Assembly: GCA_003298465.1 (NCBI GenBank)
Contig: QNGA01000002.1
Location: forward strand, 496,001 to 560,000
Direction of reading: 5' to 3'
Origin: a halophilic archaeon
Lineage (GTDB): Archaea; Halobacteriota; Halobacteria; Halobacteriales; Haladaptataceae
Length of the DNA stretch: 64,000 bases
A program made the position numbers and the translations under genes. Below the pieces are notes generated by a model. The model did no database searches. It was not told the DNA's origin and worked only from the letters and a program-made list of their open reading frames with translations. Position 1 is the first letter of the stretch, and every line of letters starts with the position of its first letter. Shown here one piece after another: positions 42,470 to 52,028 of this stretch.

Positions 42470-44524
42470 TCACGCGTCGGCGGACACCGTGACCCGGACG
42501 GCGGCGTGCTTGTACTCGGGAACGTTCGCGACGGGGTCGAGTTCGTCCGGCGTCAGGACGTTCACCAGGGGGTCGGCGTAGTGGAACGTCGCGAACACCG
42601 TACCCCGGCGGACGGCGGGGGTGACCTCGGCCCGGACGGCCACGTCGCCGCGGTCGTTCTCGACGCGGACCACCTCGCCGTCGTCGACGTCGCGCTCGGC
42701 CGCGTCGTCCGGGTGTATCTGGAGGACGTCCTCGCCGCGCATGCGCATCAGCGTCCCCGAACGTCTGGTCACGGCACCGCTGTTGAAATGCTGGAGCACC
42801 CTGCCGGTCGTGAGGACGAGCTCGTCGTCGGCCACGGGGTCGACCGGGTCGACGTGCTCGACCGGAACCAGCGCCGCGGTGTCGTCGCCGGACTCGAACT
42901 CGTCCGCGTGGAGGACGTCGACGCCCGACGACGCCCCCTCGGGGTAGGGCCATCGGAGGCTATCCGTGCCGATGGCGTCGTAGCTCATCCCGGCGTAGAT
43001 GGGCGATACCCGCGTGAGTTCCTCGAAGACCGCCGCCGGGCCCTCGTAGTCGAACGCGGCGTCGGTGAGTCTCGCGCCCAGTTCGCTGACGACGGCGAGG
43101 TCGCGACGGGCGTCGCCCGGCAGGTCGGCGTTGGGCCGCATTCGCATCACCTGGCGGTCGGTGTTCGTCACCGTCCCCGCCTTCTCGGCCCACGAGCTCC
43201 CGGGGAGGACGACGTCGGCGTACTCCGCGGTCTCCGTGCGAAAGAGGTCGTGGACGACGAGGAACTCGATCGCCTCGAAGGCGTCGGCGACGCGATTCGC
43301 GTTCGGCTCCGTGACGACCGGGTTCTCGCCGAAGACGTACGCCCCGCGGACCGTCTCGCCGAATCGGTGGGTCAGTTCGACCTCGGTCAGCCCGGGCGTC
43401 GACGGCGGTTCGGTTCCCCACTCCTCGGCGATGCGCCGCCGCGCGTCGTCGTCGAGCACCGACCGGTACCCCGGTAACACGTCGGGGAGCGCGCCGACGT
43501 CGCCGGCACCCTGCACGTTGTTCTGTCCGCGAAGCGGGTTCACGCCGGTGCCGCGCTCGCCGACGTTCCCCGTCAGGAGCGCGAGGTTCAACAGCGCGTG
43601 GACGTTGTCGGTGCCGCAGTGGTGCTGGCTCATCCCCATCCCGGTGAAGACGGCCGCGCGGTCGGCCCCGCCGTACAGCCGAGCGGCCGTTCGGAGGTCG
43701 CCCTCGTCGACGCCCGCGAGGGCGGCGTTCTCGCCGACGTCGACGCTTTCGAGGAACTCCCGAAACGTCTCGAAGTCGGTCACCCGGTCGTCGAGGAACG
43801 CCTCGTCGACCAGTCCCTCGTCGACGATTACCCTGGCCATCGCGTTGAGTAGCGGGATGTCGAACCCCGGACGAACCGGGAGGTGGAGCGTCGCGGTCCC
43901 GGTGGTGTCGTTCGCCCGCGGGTCGACGTGGACGAGTTCCGTTCCGTCCCGGATGGCGGGTAGCAGGTACGACCGGAAGATGATCGGATGTTGCTCGGCG
44001 GGGTTGGCACCCGTGACGAGGAACACGTCGGCGTCGGCGAGGTCGTCGAGGGTATTCGTCATCGCGCCGGCACCGAACCGGTCCTGCATCGCCGCGACGG
44101 TCGAGGAGTGACACAGTCGCGCGCAGTTGTCGACGTTGTTGGTCCCGAGCACGCGAGCGACCTTCTGGAGGAGGTATTTCTCCTCGTTCGTGCAGTTCGA
44201 CGACGCGAAGAACGCGAGCGCGTCGGCACCGTCTTCCTCGACGATTCCGCCGAACGCGTCGGTGATTCGAGCGAACGCCTCGTCCCACGACGCGGTGACG
44301 AGCCGACCGTTCTCGCGGACGAGCGGTTCGGTGAGTCGGTCCTCGTGGTCGACGACGTCGAACGCGGCGGCACCCTTCGGACAGATCTCCCCCCGCTCGT
44401 TCACCGGCGCCTTCCACCCCGTCGCCTTCCCCGACTTCGGGGCGTACTCGATTCCGCATCCGACGCCGCAGAACGGGCAGACGCTCGGCCGCGGTTCGAA
44501 CGTTCGCTCCGGAGAGTCGGTCAT
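42470..44524 (-). CDS. formate dehydrogenase-like molybdopterin oxidoreductase, catalytic subunit
   Basis: 684 residues. [4Fe-4S] motif CPFCGVGCGIEY ... GEICPKG (Cys16, 19, 23, 48). Mo-ligand region DNCARLCHSSTVAAM has Cys138-His139 where E. coli FdhF has Sec140-His141; the CxH pair favours formate dehydrogenase over nitrate reductase (NasA). Later motifs: GMGMSQHHCGTDNVHALLNL, VNPLRGQNNVQGAGD, FGENPVVTEPNANR and the C-terminal MopB-binding domain (TTGRVLQHFNSGAVTRRSGTL). No signal peptide, so cytoplasmic. No FdhB, FdhD or electron-carrier gene adjoins it, so its acceptor is unknown. Confidence 0.88.
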   Translation of the reverse strand: MTDSPERTFEPRPSVCPFCGVGCGIEYAPKSGKATGWKAPVNERGEICPKGAAAFDVVDHEDRLTEPLVRENGRLVTASWDEAFARITDAFGGIVEEDGADALAFFASSNCTNEEKYLLQKVARVLGTNNVDNCARLCHSSTVAAMQDRFGAGAMTNTLDDLADADVFLVTGANPAEQHPIIFRSYLLPAIRDGTELVHVDPRANDTTGTATLHLPVRPGFDIPLLNAMARVIVDEGLVDEAFLDDRVTDFETFREFLESVDVGENAALAGVDEGDLRTAARLYGGADRAAVFTGMGMSQHHCGTDNVHALLNLALLTGNVGERGTGVNPLRGQNNVQGAGDVGALPDVLPGYRSVLDDDARRRIAEEWGTEPPSTPGLTEVELTHRFGETVRGAYVFGENPVVTEPNANRVADAFEAIEFLVVHDLFRTETAEYADVVLPGSSWAEKAGTVTNTDRQVMRMRPNADLPGDARRDLAVVSELGARLTDAAFDYEGPAAVFEELTRVSPIYAGMSYDAIGTDSLRWPYPEGASSGVDVLHADEFESGDDTAALVPVEHVDPVDPVADDELVLTTGRVLQHFNSGAVTRRSGTLMRMRGEDVLQIHPDDAAERDVDDGEVVRVENDRGDVAVRAEVTPAVRRGTVFATFHYADPLVNVLTPDELDPVANVPEYKHAAVRVTVSADA

Positions 44525-44633
44525 GGCGACAGTACCGACGACCGATAGCTTCGGTCTAACGGCCAGGCCGTCGAGCGCGTCGGGGAAACCCCAGGCACCG
44601 TCCGGCGACCGGCGCGGGACGCGTGCGCCGACT

Positions 44634-45620
44634 TCACGACTCGATGCAGCGCTGGACCTGCTCGTCGACGGCGACCAGGTGGCAGAGCGGGTTGCCGGGA
44701 TACACGACGGGGTTCTCCAGCACGCCAGCGAGAACGCCGGTGAACGGCGCGGTCACCTCGACGCTCTCGCGCTCGAACGGGTCGCCGACGGTGCAGACGA
44801 CGTCCTCCTCCCGGACGAGTGCGCCGCGTTCGTGGTGCATGTCGACGATGCCGCCCTCGTCCGAGCGAACCCAGGTGGTGTCGGCCTCGTCGACGACGGT
44901 CCGCCACCCGGGCCAGCGGACGAGTTCCTGCCGGTCGACCCCGAACTCGGCGAACACGCTCCGGACCCCGTCGAGCGCGGCGTCGATGAGGCCGCGTTCG
45001 AAGCGGTGGGCCTCGCCCATCTCGACGGTGACGGTCGGGATGCCGGCCTCGGTCGCTTCCCGCCGGAGCATCCCCGAGGAACCGGCCGAGGAGATGACGA
45101 GGTGCGTCCCGAAGGCGTTGGCGAGTCGAGCGACGTCGGGGTCGTCCACGTCCGCGCGGACGTGGAGGACGTTCGTCCGGCCGCGCGTCGACGTGTGGAA
45201 GTCGATGCCGAAGTCGCAGGGCGCGACGAAGTTCTCGTAGATTCGGTGGGCGATGCGGCGGTCGTTGGTCCCCTCGGGGTCGCCGGGAAAGGCGCGGTTG
45301 AGGTCGCGGTCGTACCCGGGCAGGTAGCGTTCCTGGGCGATGAAGCCGGGGACGTTCAGCACGGGCAGGCAGACGAGGGTCCCGCGGATTCCGGCGTGGT
45401 CCCACTGGTTGGCTACCTCGCGGACGACCTCGATGCCGTTGAGTTCGTCGCCGTGCAGGGCGGCCGCGAGGAAGACGGTCGGTCCCTCGTCGGCGCCGTT
45501 GATGACGGTCACCGGAACGCGGACCGGGTCGCCGAGGTAGCTCTCGCTCGTCGGAAAGCGAACGTGGCGCGTCTCACCCCGTTCGACGGTTCCCCCCTCG
45601 AAGGTGAACGGTTCCGTCAT
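44634..45620 (-). CDS. succinylglutamate desuccinylase/aspartoacylase-family hydrolase
   Basis: 328 residues from ATG 45620 (MTEPFTFEGGTVERGETRHV). Zn-peptidase-like motifs: FLAAALHGDELNGIEVV (HxxE), LPVLNVPGFIAQERYLPGYDRDLNRAFPGD and DFHTSTRGRTNVLHVRAD, with a C-terminal barrel-like domain GGIVDMHHERGALVREEDVV. Family enzymes remove acyl groups from N-acyl amino acids. Haloarchaea often carry such AstE/AspA relatives of unknown substrate. Neighbours do not help. Confidence 0.88.
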   Translation of the reverse strand: MTEPFTFEGGTVERGETRHVRFPTSESYLGDPVRVPVTVINGADEGPTVFLAAALHGDELNGIEVVREVANQWDHAGIRGTLVCLPVLNVPGFIAQERYLPGYDRDLNRAFPGDPEGTNDRRIAHRIYENFVAPCDFGIDFHTSTRGRTNVLHVRADVDDPDVARLANAFGTHLVISSAGSSGMLRREATEAGIPTVTVEMGEAHRFERGLIDAALDGVRSVFAEFGVDRQELVRWPGWRTVVDEADTTWVRSDEGGIVDMHHERGALVREEDVVCTVGDPFERESVEVTAPFTGVLAGVLENPVVYPGNPLCHLVAVDEQVQRCIES

Positions 45621-45786
45621 GGGAGTACCGTCGACGGGCGGGACATTGACCGTTTGCCCGGTCGACGAGGAACGCTCGAGCGGCGGACTCGTCCGGGTAA
45701 TCGGACGACCGGGCGTCCTCGGCGTCGACGGACGTCGCCCACTCGACACCGTCGTTTCCGCTGTTCGGGTCGAGCCCCCGCGCCGA

Positions 45787-46572
45787 CTACTGCGTGAGGA
45801 CGGCGTTGACGCTGGCGCCGACGAGCAGCAGGAAGCCGGCGAGGTAGAGCCAGACGACGAAGAGGAGGACCGCACCGAGCACGCCGTAGGTGGCGTACCG
45901 GGTCGCGTACTCCGCGTAGACGCCGAACACGACCTGGAGTACGAGCCAGCCGCCGGCGGCGACGACCGTTCCGGGGAGCGCCTCCAGCACCGAAACCCGG
46001 ACCGGCGGCAGGAGGTAGTACAGCGGGAAGAACGCCAGCAGGAGGCCGACGAACAGTTCGACCTGGTCGAGAAGGCCACCCAACGGGAGCCACGCCGAGA
46101 TGAACGCCGTCGGGACGCTGACGACCACCAGCAGCACCGCCGCGACCGTCATCGCGGCGAACACGACGACACCGTCCCGCAGTTGCTCGACGAGCGACGG
46201 GTCGTTCGTGGCGCCGTAGATGCGGGAGAACGCGTAGTCGAGGCTCCGGAAGACCTTCACCGCGCTCCACACCAGTGCGAGAAAACTGACGACGGACAGT
46301 TCGAGTCGCCCCGTGGAACCCGTGAGCGCGTCCCGGATGAGGTCGCTTCCGGTCGGGGTGAGCGTGGTCACCCGTCGAAGGACCAACCGCGCGAGTTCCT
46401 CGCCGCGAAGCGTCGAGACGAGGACGAACGTCAGGAGGAGAATCGGAAGGATGGAGACGAACGCGTAGTACGCGAAACTGGCAGCCAGAAAGGAGATTCG
46501 GTTGTCCCGGACCGTGACGGCGATCTCCCTGAACGTGGCACCGACGCGCCGGGCCGAGGCGACCGAAATCAC
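45787..46572 (-). CDS. YihY/BrkB-family membrane protein
   Basis: 261 residues from GTG 46572 (MISVASARRVGATFREIAV); the frame continues upstream but as Arg/Ser-rich noise. Motif ISFLAASFAYYAFVSILPILLL is the YihY signature, followed by SVVSFLALVWSAVKVFRSLDYAFSRIYG and four more helices (AAMTVAAVLLVVVSV; VELFVGLLLAFFPLYYLLP; VVAAGGWLVLQVVF; LGAVLLFVVWLYLAGFLLLVG). Once misnamed ribonuclease BN; function uncertain, possibly transport. Divergent from tryptophanase. Confidence 0.87.
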   Translation of the reverse strand: MISVASARRVGATFREIAVTVRDNRISFLAASFAYYAFVSILPILLLTFVLVSTLRGEELARLVLRRVTTLTPTGSDLIRDALTGSTGRLELSVVSFLALVWSAVKVFRSLDYAFSRIYGATNDPSLVEQLRDGVVVFAAMTVAAVLLVVVSVPTAFISAWLPLGGLLDQVELFVGLLLAFFPLYYLLPPVRVSVLEALPGTVVAAGGWLVLQVVFGVYAEYATRYATYGVLGAVLLFVVWLYLAGFLLLVGASVNAVLTQ

Positions 46573-46846
46573 GACGGGCGTTCGGCGTCGACGGACAAAA
46601 GAGTGCGAGACGGTCCCGTCGACGACGGCCCGGTAAGCGCCCGATACCGACACCGTCTCGCCGACGCCCGGCCGAACGGGGACCGGACCGTCGAACGCGA
46701 CTCCCGTCGACCGACGCGAACGTCGGGACGACCGCTCCACCGACGCGGATCGGTGACCAGAGTCGGTCATCGAGAGCCGAAAGCGACCGTCCGTCCGCCG
46801 TTTCGGCCACGGCAGCGTTAAGCCGCCGTCGCGCCACCGTGGAGAT

Positions 46847-48184
46847 ATGAGAGCGTACAAGGCGAAGGCGGTCGAGCGAATCAGCCTTCCCGACCGAGAA
46901 GCGCGCGACCGGCATCTCCGCGAGGCGGGGTACAACGTCTTCAATCTCGACGCCGACGCGGTGTTCGTCGACCTCCTGACCGACAGCGGGACGGGAACGA
47001 TGAGCGACGAGCAGTGGGCGGCGCTGATGCGCGGCGACGAGGCGTACGCCGGGAGCGAGAGCTTCCGGCGACTCCAGTCCGCCGTCGCGGACGTGATGGG
47101 GTTCGAGCGCATCGTCCCCGCCCACCAGGGTCGCGGCGCGGAGAACGTTCTCTACGGCGCGATAATCTCGGAGGGCGACTACGTGCCGAACAACACCCAC
47201 TTCGACACGACGCGAGCGCACGTCGTCAACAGCGGCGGAGAGCCGGTCGACTGCCCGGTCGAGAGCGAGGCGGGCGACCCGTTCCAGGGGAACCTCGACG
47301 TCGCGGCGGTGCGGGACCTCGCCGACGAGGTGGGCGCGGAGCGGATTCCCGCCGTCGTCGTCACCATCACGAACAACTCGATGGCCGGCCAGCCCGTGAG
47401 CGTCGAGAACGTCCGGGCCGCGCGGGACGTGGCCGACGAACTCGACGCCAGACTCGTCGTCGACGCCTGCCGGTTCGCCGAGAACGCCTACTTCGTCCGG
47501 CAGCGAGAACCCGAGTTCGACGGCGAGAGCGTCGCCGACGTCGCCCGCGAACAGCTCTCGTACGCCGACGCCGTCGTCATGAGCGGGAAGAAAGACGGGC
47601 TCGCGAACGTCGGCGGCTTCGTCGGCGTGCGCGAGGACGACGACGAACTGTACGAGCGGACCCGCCAGCGCGGAATCCTCTACGAGGGGTTCACCACCTA
47701 CGGCGGGATGGCCGGCCGCGACCTCGAAGCGATGGCGGTCGGACTGCGCGAGGCGGTCGAGGAGGCGTACGTCGAGTCGCGCGTCGAGCAGGTCGCCGAA
47801 CTCGGCGAACTCCTCCAGGAGGTCGGCGCCCCCGTCCGCACGCCGACCGGCGGGCACGCGGTGTACGTCGACGCCGAGGAGTTCCTGCCGTCGATTCCGC
47901 GCGAGCGGTTCCCCGGCCAGGCGCTGGTCTGCGAACTCTACCGCGAGGGCGGCGTGCGCGGCGTCGAACTCGGCGAGTTCGCGTTCCCCGGCGAGAACCG
48001 CCCGCAGCTCGTGCGGCTCTGTCTCCCCCGGCGAACGTACTTCCGGGACCACCTCGAACACGTCGCGGAGACCTTCGCGGACGTCGCGGAGAGGCGCGGG
48101 GAGGTGTCGGGCCTGGAGGTCGTCGACGAGCCGGAGATGGCCGAACTCCGTCACTTCAGCGCCGAACTGCGACCCGTCGAGTGA
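46847..48184 (+). CDS. tnaA: tryptophanase (L-tryptophan indole-lyase)
   Basis: 445 residues. PLP enzyme of the beta-eliminating lyase family: ALMRGDEAYAGSESFRRL, PAHQGRGAENVLY, VTITNNSMAGQPVS, VVDACRFAENAYF and PLP-Lys in SGKKDGLANVGG (K249). Two residues that separate tryptophanase from tyrosine phenol-lyase in the literature (Asp137 and His463 in E. coli TnaA versus Thr and Phe) appear here as Asp120 (NNTHFDTTRAH) and His436 (LRHFSAEL). So tryptophan to indole, pyruvate and ammonia is the better guess. An MFS transporter gene follows 113 bp downstream. Confidence 0.9.
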   Translation: MRAYKAKAVERISLPDREARDRHLREAGYNVFNLDADAVFVDLLTDSGTGTMSDEQWAALMRGDEAYAGSESFRRLQSAVADVMGFERIVPAHQGRGAENVLYGAIISEGDYVPNNTHFDTTRAHVVNSGGEPVDCPVESEAGDPFQGNLDVAAVRDLADEVGAERIPAVVVTITNNSMAGQPVSVENVRAARDVADELDARLVVDACRFAENAYFVRQREPEFDGESVADVAREQLSYADAVVMSGKKDGLANVGGFVGVREDDDELYERTRQRGILYEGFTTYGGMAGRDLEAMAVGLREAVEEAYVESRVEQVAELGELLQEVGAPVRTPTGGHAVYVDAEEFLPSIPRERFPGQALVCELYREGGVRGVELGEFAFPGENRPQLVRLCLPRRTYFRDHLEHVAETFADVAERRGEVSGLEVVDEPEMAELRHFSAELRPVE

Positions 48185-48297
48185 CCGAGCTCGGTCGCCG
48201 TGACGCGCCGAGCGCCGACGCGACGGCGGCAAACCCGGCCCCATTGGGGTAGCGATTTAAGGCGTCGTCTCCCACGAATCTACACAACGAAGTAGAG

Positions 48298-49527
48298 ATG
48301 AACGACAACGACCGTGCCATCGTGGGCCTCGTCATGCTCGCGCACGCGATGGTCCACACGTTCGAACTCTCGATTCCGATTCTCGTCCCCGTCTGGCTCT
48401 CCGAGTTCGGGACGACCCGCGCGGCCATCGGGGTGGTCATCTCGGCCGGGTACGCCCTGTTCGGCATCGGAGCGCTCCCGGGCGGCGTCCTCGCGGACGC
48501 GTACGGCTCCCGGCGGCTCATCGCCGGCTGTCTGCTCGGGATGGGTGGCGCGTTCGCGCTGCTCGGCGTCGCCTCGTCGCTGTGGATAGTCACGCTCGCG
48601 TTGCTCCTGTGGGGCGTCGCGGCCAGCGTCTACCACCCGTCGGGGCTGGCGCTGCTGAGCAAGGGCGTCACCGAACAGGGGAGCGCGTTCGCCTACCACG
48701 GCATGGCCGGCAACTTCGGCATCGCGGTCGGCCCGCTGGTGACGACGCTGCTGTTGCTCGCGTTCGACTGGCAGACCGTCGTCGTCGTGCTCGCGCTCCC
48801 GGCGTTCGTCGCCGCCCTGGTCGCGCTCCGCGTGAACGTGGACGAGGCGGCGGCGGTGGGCGAGGGCGAGGCCGACGCCCGCGCCGACGGCGGCGTCTCC
48901 TCGATGTCGGAACTGGTCGCCGACTCGCGAACGCTGTTCTCGGGCTGGTTCGTCGCCGTCTTCGTCGTCGTCATGATGTCCGGACTGTACTACCGCGGCG
49001 TGCTGACGTTCCTCCCGGACCTGCTCTCCGGACTCGCGCTGTTCGCGCCCGTCGAGGTGGCGGGCAAGTCGCTGGAACCCGCCCGCTACCTCTACGCCGG
49101 ACTGCTGACGGTCGGGATGGCGGGGCAGTACGTCGGCGGCAAGCTGACGGACAGGGTCGAGAACGCTCGCGGCATCGCCGTCGCGTTCGGCGCGCTGGTG
49201 GTCGTCGCGCTGGCGTTCGTCCCCGCGATGGACGCCGGTCTGGGCCCGCTGCTCGCGGCCAGTTTCGTGCTCGGGTTCTGCCTGTTCGTCGTCCAGCCGC
49301 TCTACCAGGCGACCGTCGCGACGTACACGCCGCCGGGGGCTCGCGGCCTGTCGTACGGCTTCACCTACCTCGGCGTGTTCGGCGTCGGCGCGCTCGGCGC
49401 CGCCGTCGCCGGCGTCGTCCTCCAGTACGCCTCGCCCGCGGCGCTGTTCGTCGTGCTCGCGGGGTTCGCCGCCGTCGCGTCGGCGCTCGGCGTCGCCCTG
49501 TCGGTCCGCGGTCCCGCTACGGACTGA
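48298..49527 (+). CDS. MFS transporter
   Basis: 409 residues, 12 predicted helices. Motif A-like GGVLADAYGSRRLIAG between TM2 and TM3; AYHGMAGNFGIAVGPLVTTLLL; central polar loop (~180-205, DEAAAVGEGEADARADGG). A TATA-like gatttaagg lies ~40 bp upstream at about 48254-48262, so it has its own promoter. Substrate not evident; the preceding tryptophanase gene hints at tryptophan or indole export, only by position. Its last 11 bp overlap the convergent HTH gene. Confidence 0.88.
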   Translation: MNDNDRAIVGLVMLAHAMVHTFELSIPILVPVWLSEFGTTRAAIGVVISAGYALFGIGALPGGVLADAYGSRRLIAGCLLGMGGAFALLGVASSLWIVTLALLLWGVAASVYHPSGLALLSKGVTEQGSAFAYHGMAGNFGIAVGPLVTTLLLLAFDWQTVVVVLALPAFVAALVALRVNVDEAAAVGEGEADARADGGVSSMSELVADSRTLFSGWFVAVFVVVMMSGLYYRGVLTFLPDLLSGLALFAPVEVAGKSLEPARYLYAGLLTVGMAGQYVGGKLTDRVENARGIAVAFGALVVVALAFVPAMDAGLGPLLAASFVLGFCLFVVQPLYQATVATYTPPGARGLSYGFTYLGVFGVGALGAAVAGVVLQYASPAALFVVLAGFAAVASALGVALSVRGPATD

Positions 49528-50206
49528 AGAGGTGGCCGCCGACCTCCGACATCACCTTCTCCTCGGCCCGCGCGAGGTGTTCCCAGGCCGTGGTGGAGGC
49601 GATACCGACGGCGTCGGCGATGTCCTCGATGCTCGCGTCCTCCTTGCGCCGGTAGTAACCGAGGTCGATGGCCGTCCGCAGGACCTCCTGCTGTCGATGC
49701 GTCAGTTCGTCGACGACCCGGGACAGTTCCAGTTGCTCGCGCTCGTTCACCTCGTCGAGTTCGACGTCCCTGACGAGGTCGGTTTCGTTGCCGGCGCTCT
49801 CCAGCGAGTCGATGATCTCGTGCAGGTCGTCGCCGTCGTCGAGGTACAGCGTCCACCGCTCCCAGCCGGCGGTTATCGACGTGCCCGTCCGATAGTGGAC
49901 CCCCATGTCGGTGAGTCGCTGCGAGATGCTGTCCCACTGGTAGCTGTCGTACACGATGGCGACCAGCACGTGGGAGACGTCGAGCGGGGTCAACGGCGAC
50001 GCGTCGAGCACCGCGTCGGTCGCGGAGAAGTCCGCGAGGAATCCCTCGATGGAGCGTTCCGGTCCCGACATCTCGATGATGCGTTTGCGTTCGGCGGCGC
50101 TCCCCGTCATCGACGACACCGATTTGATGGTCAGGTCGGGGTAGTCGGCGCTGACGTCGCTCTCGGGTTCGCCGTGGTGGCGCACCCGCAGCGTCACTTC
50201 TCGCAT
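49517..50206 (-). CDS. bacterioopsin-activator-type HTH regulator (HTH_10)
   Basis: 229 residues. The N-terminal ~155 residues form a sensor domain (SSMTGSAAERKRIIEMSGP, VLVAIVYDSYQWDSISQRL, RWTLYLDDGDDLHEII). The C-terminal HTH reads LSRVVDELTHRQQEVLRTAIDLGYYRRKEDASIEDIADAVGIASTTAWEHLARAEEKVM, the haloarchaeal Bat-like HTH_10 pattern (LTxRQxEvLxxAxxxGYYxxPR). It is divergent from the dipeptide ABC operon start (163 bp between starts) and may regulate it. Confidence 0.87.
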   Translation of the reverse strand: MREVTLRVRHHGEPESDVSADYPDLTIKSVSSMTGSAAERKRIIEMSGPERSIEGFLADFSATDAVLDASPLTPLDVSHVLVAIVYDSYQWDSISQRLTDMGVHYRTGTSITAGWERWTLYLDDGDDLHEIIDSLESAGNETDLVRDVELDEVNEREQLELSRVVDELTHRQQEVLRTAIDLGYYRRKEDASIEDIADAVGIASTTAWEHLARAEEKVMSEVGGHLFSP

Positions 50207-50369
50207 CGTGTCCGGGTACGGATTGGACGAAATTGAAGCTTACTCACGAAGAAGCTAGGGAATCGGTGTCGCAGGAGCCGAGCACCGTGGAAATTTTTGC
50301 CGCGGTCGGACCGACCGTCTATATTCGGGTGCATACCGAAGTGGGTTCCATGCCCTGTTCGGTTGTAAC
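50207..50369. promoter_or_regulatory. divergent control region: HTH regulator and dipeptide ABC operon
   Basis: Holds aaatttttgcc at about 50291-50301 and ctatattcgg at 50319-50328, a TATA-like box ~46 bp before ATG 50370 that predicts a short leader. On the minus side caattt and gaagctt stretches near 50228-50240 could serve the HTH gene. The regulator may bind in between. Confidence 0.45.
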
Positions 50370-52028
50370 ATGGGTTCCGGTAACAACATCTCCGACGCGG
50401 ACCTGAGCGGACCGGTGGTCGACAGGCGGACGACGATGAAGCTACTCGGCGCGGCCGGCATGACGAGTCTGGCCGGTTGCACGGGCGGCGGTGGCGGCGA
50501 CTCGGGCGGTGGCGGCAGCGGAACGACGGGCGTTCCCTCGTCGGGCCAGCGCGGCGGTCGCCTGAAAGCGGCCTGGTTCACCGGCAGCATCGACGTGCTC
50601 GACCCGCCGTACATCAGCGTGGGCCAGTACTTCCAGATAGCGGCGAACGTCTTCAACGGGCTCGTGACGCTGAAGAAGGACCTGACCGTCCGGGGCGACC
50701 TCGCCAAGGACTGGCAGGTCTCCGACGGGGGCAAGACGTTCACCTTCGACCTGCGCAAGGGCGTGAAGTTCCACAACGGGACGACGTTCACCGCCGACGA
50801 CGTGAAGTACACCATCGAGCGCACCATCTCCGAGGACGCTCCCGCCGCCTCGAAGCTGTCGACGCTGAAGCCCGTCGGCGACGGCGGCGTCGTCGTCGAG
50901 GACGACCACACCGTCGAACTGAACTTCAAACAGCCGATGGCGCCCGCGCTCATCTACCTGACCCGCGGCCCGGGGCGCGCCGCGACCATCGTCAACAAGG
51001 AGGCCATCGAGAAGAAGGGCAAGGACAGCTACAAGGTCAAGCCCGTCGGCACTGGGCCGTTCGAGGTGACGGAGCACCAGGTCGGCTCCGGCCTCAAACT
51101 CGACGCGTTCGACGACTACTTCGGGACCGACTCGGAGGGGAACTCGCTGCCGTACCTGGACGGCATCGACGTCAAGCCGATCCCCGAGCCCGCGACGCTG
51201 GTCAACGCGCTCCGGAGCGGCGACGTCGACTTCGCCAACCTCGTCCCGCTCCAGAACGTCGACAAGGTCGAGAAGGCCAACGGCGTCGAAAAGCTGTCCG
51301 CGCCGGGCATCAACTGGTACGGGTTCGCGATGAACGAGCGCCGCGAACCGTTCGGGTCCCGGAAGGCCCGTCGCGGCATCGCGAAGGTCATCGACAACGA
51401 GGCGTTCGTCCAGACGGCGTACTTCGGCAACGCCCTGCCCGACACGGGCCCCATCAACAAGGGGACGAACTGGGTGTGGCGCGACGACAAGCCGGGCGTC
51501 CAGGACTACGACCCCGAGAAGGGCAAGCAGCTCCTGAAGGAGTCGGGCGCGAAGGGCGCTTCCTTCAGCATCCTGACGACCAAGAGCAGCCTCCGCGGCG
51601 CGAAGGCGATGCGCCAGCAGTTGAACAAGGTCGGCTTCGACGTGAGCGTCGAGCAGGTCACGAGCTCCACCTACTGGGAGCGCTACGAGAAGGGCAACTA
51701 CGACACCACCATCAGCGGCAGCGTCGGCGACCCGGACCCCGACCAGTCGCTGTACAACTTCTACCGCAAGCCCGACGACGGCGGCGTCTGGAACTGGGTC
51801 AACTTCGTCGACGACAAGGCCCACCGGCTACTGGCGAAACAGCGCCAGACGCTCGACCGCCAGGAGCGCAAGAAGGTGCTCCACGAACTGGAGGACCACC
51901 TGATAAAGGAAGTGCCCCACGCCTACCTGATGCACCAGGACGACATCGCGGCGAAGCGCTCGAGCGTGAAGGGGTTCACCCACATCCCCTTCATGCGCAA
52001 CTTCCACACGACGTGGGTCGAGAAATAG
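50370..52028 (+). CDS. dipeptide/oligopeptide ABC transporter substrate-binding lipoprotein
   Basis: 552 residues. Tat start VDRRTTMKLLGAAG (RR19-20) and lipobox LAGC (Cys37), then a Gly/Ser linker typical of haloarchaeal lipoproteins. SBP_bac_5 pattern: TFTFDLRKGVKFHNGTTFTADDVKYTIE, KPVGTGPFEVTEHQ, SRKARRGIAKVIDNEAF, YDPEKGKQLLKESG. It captures peptides outside the cell for the permeases encoded next. First gene of a five-gene operon: the next gene begins on the base after its stop. Confidence 0.95.
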   Translation: MGSGNNISDADLSGPVVDRRTTMKLLGAAGMTSLAGCTGGGGGDSGGGGSGTTGVPSSGQRGGRLKAAWFTGSIDVLDPPYISVGQYFQIAANVFNGLVTLKKDLTVRGDLAKDWQVSDGGKTFTFDLRKGVKFHNGTTFTADDVKYTIERTISEDAPAASKLSTLKPVGDGGVVVEDDHTVELNFKQPMAPALIYLTRGPGRAATIVNKEAIEKKGKDSYKVKPVGTGPFEVTEHQVGSGLKLDAFDDYFGTDSEGNSLPYLDGIDVKPIPEPATLVNALRSGDVDFANLVPLQNVDKVEKANGVEKLSAPGINWYGFAMNERREPFGSRKARRGIAKVIDNEAFVQTAYFGNALPDTGPINKGTNWVWRDDKPGVQDYDPEKGKQLLKESGAKGASFSILTTKSSLRGAKAMRQQLNKVGFDVSVEQVTSSTYWERYEKGNYDTTISGSVGDPDPDQSLYNFYRKPDDGGVWNWVNFVDDKAHRLLAKQRQTLDRQERKKVLHELEDHLIKEVPHAYLMHQDDIAAKRSSVKGFTHIPFMRNFHTTWVEK

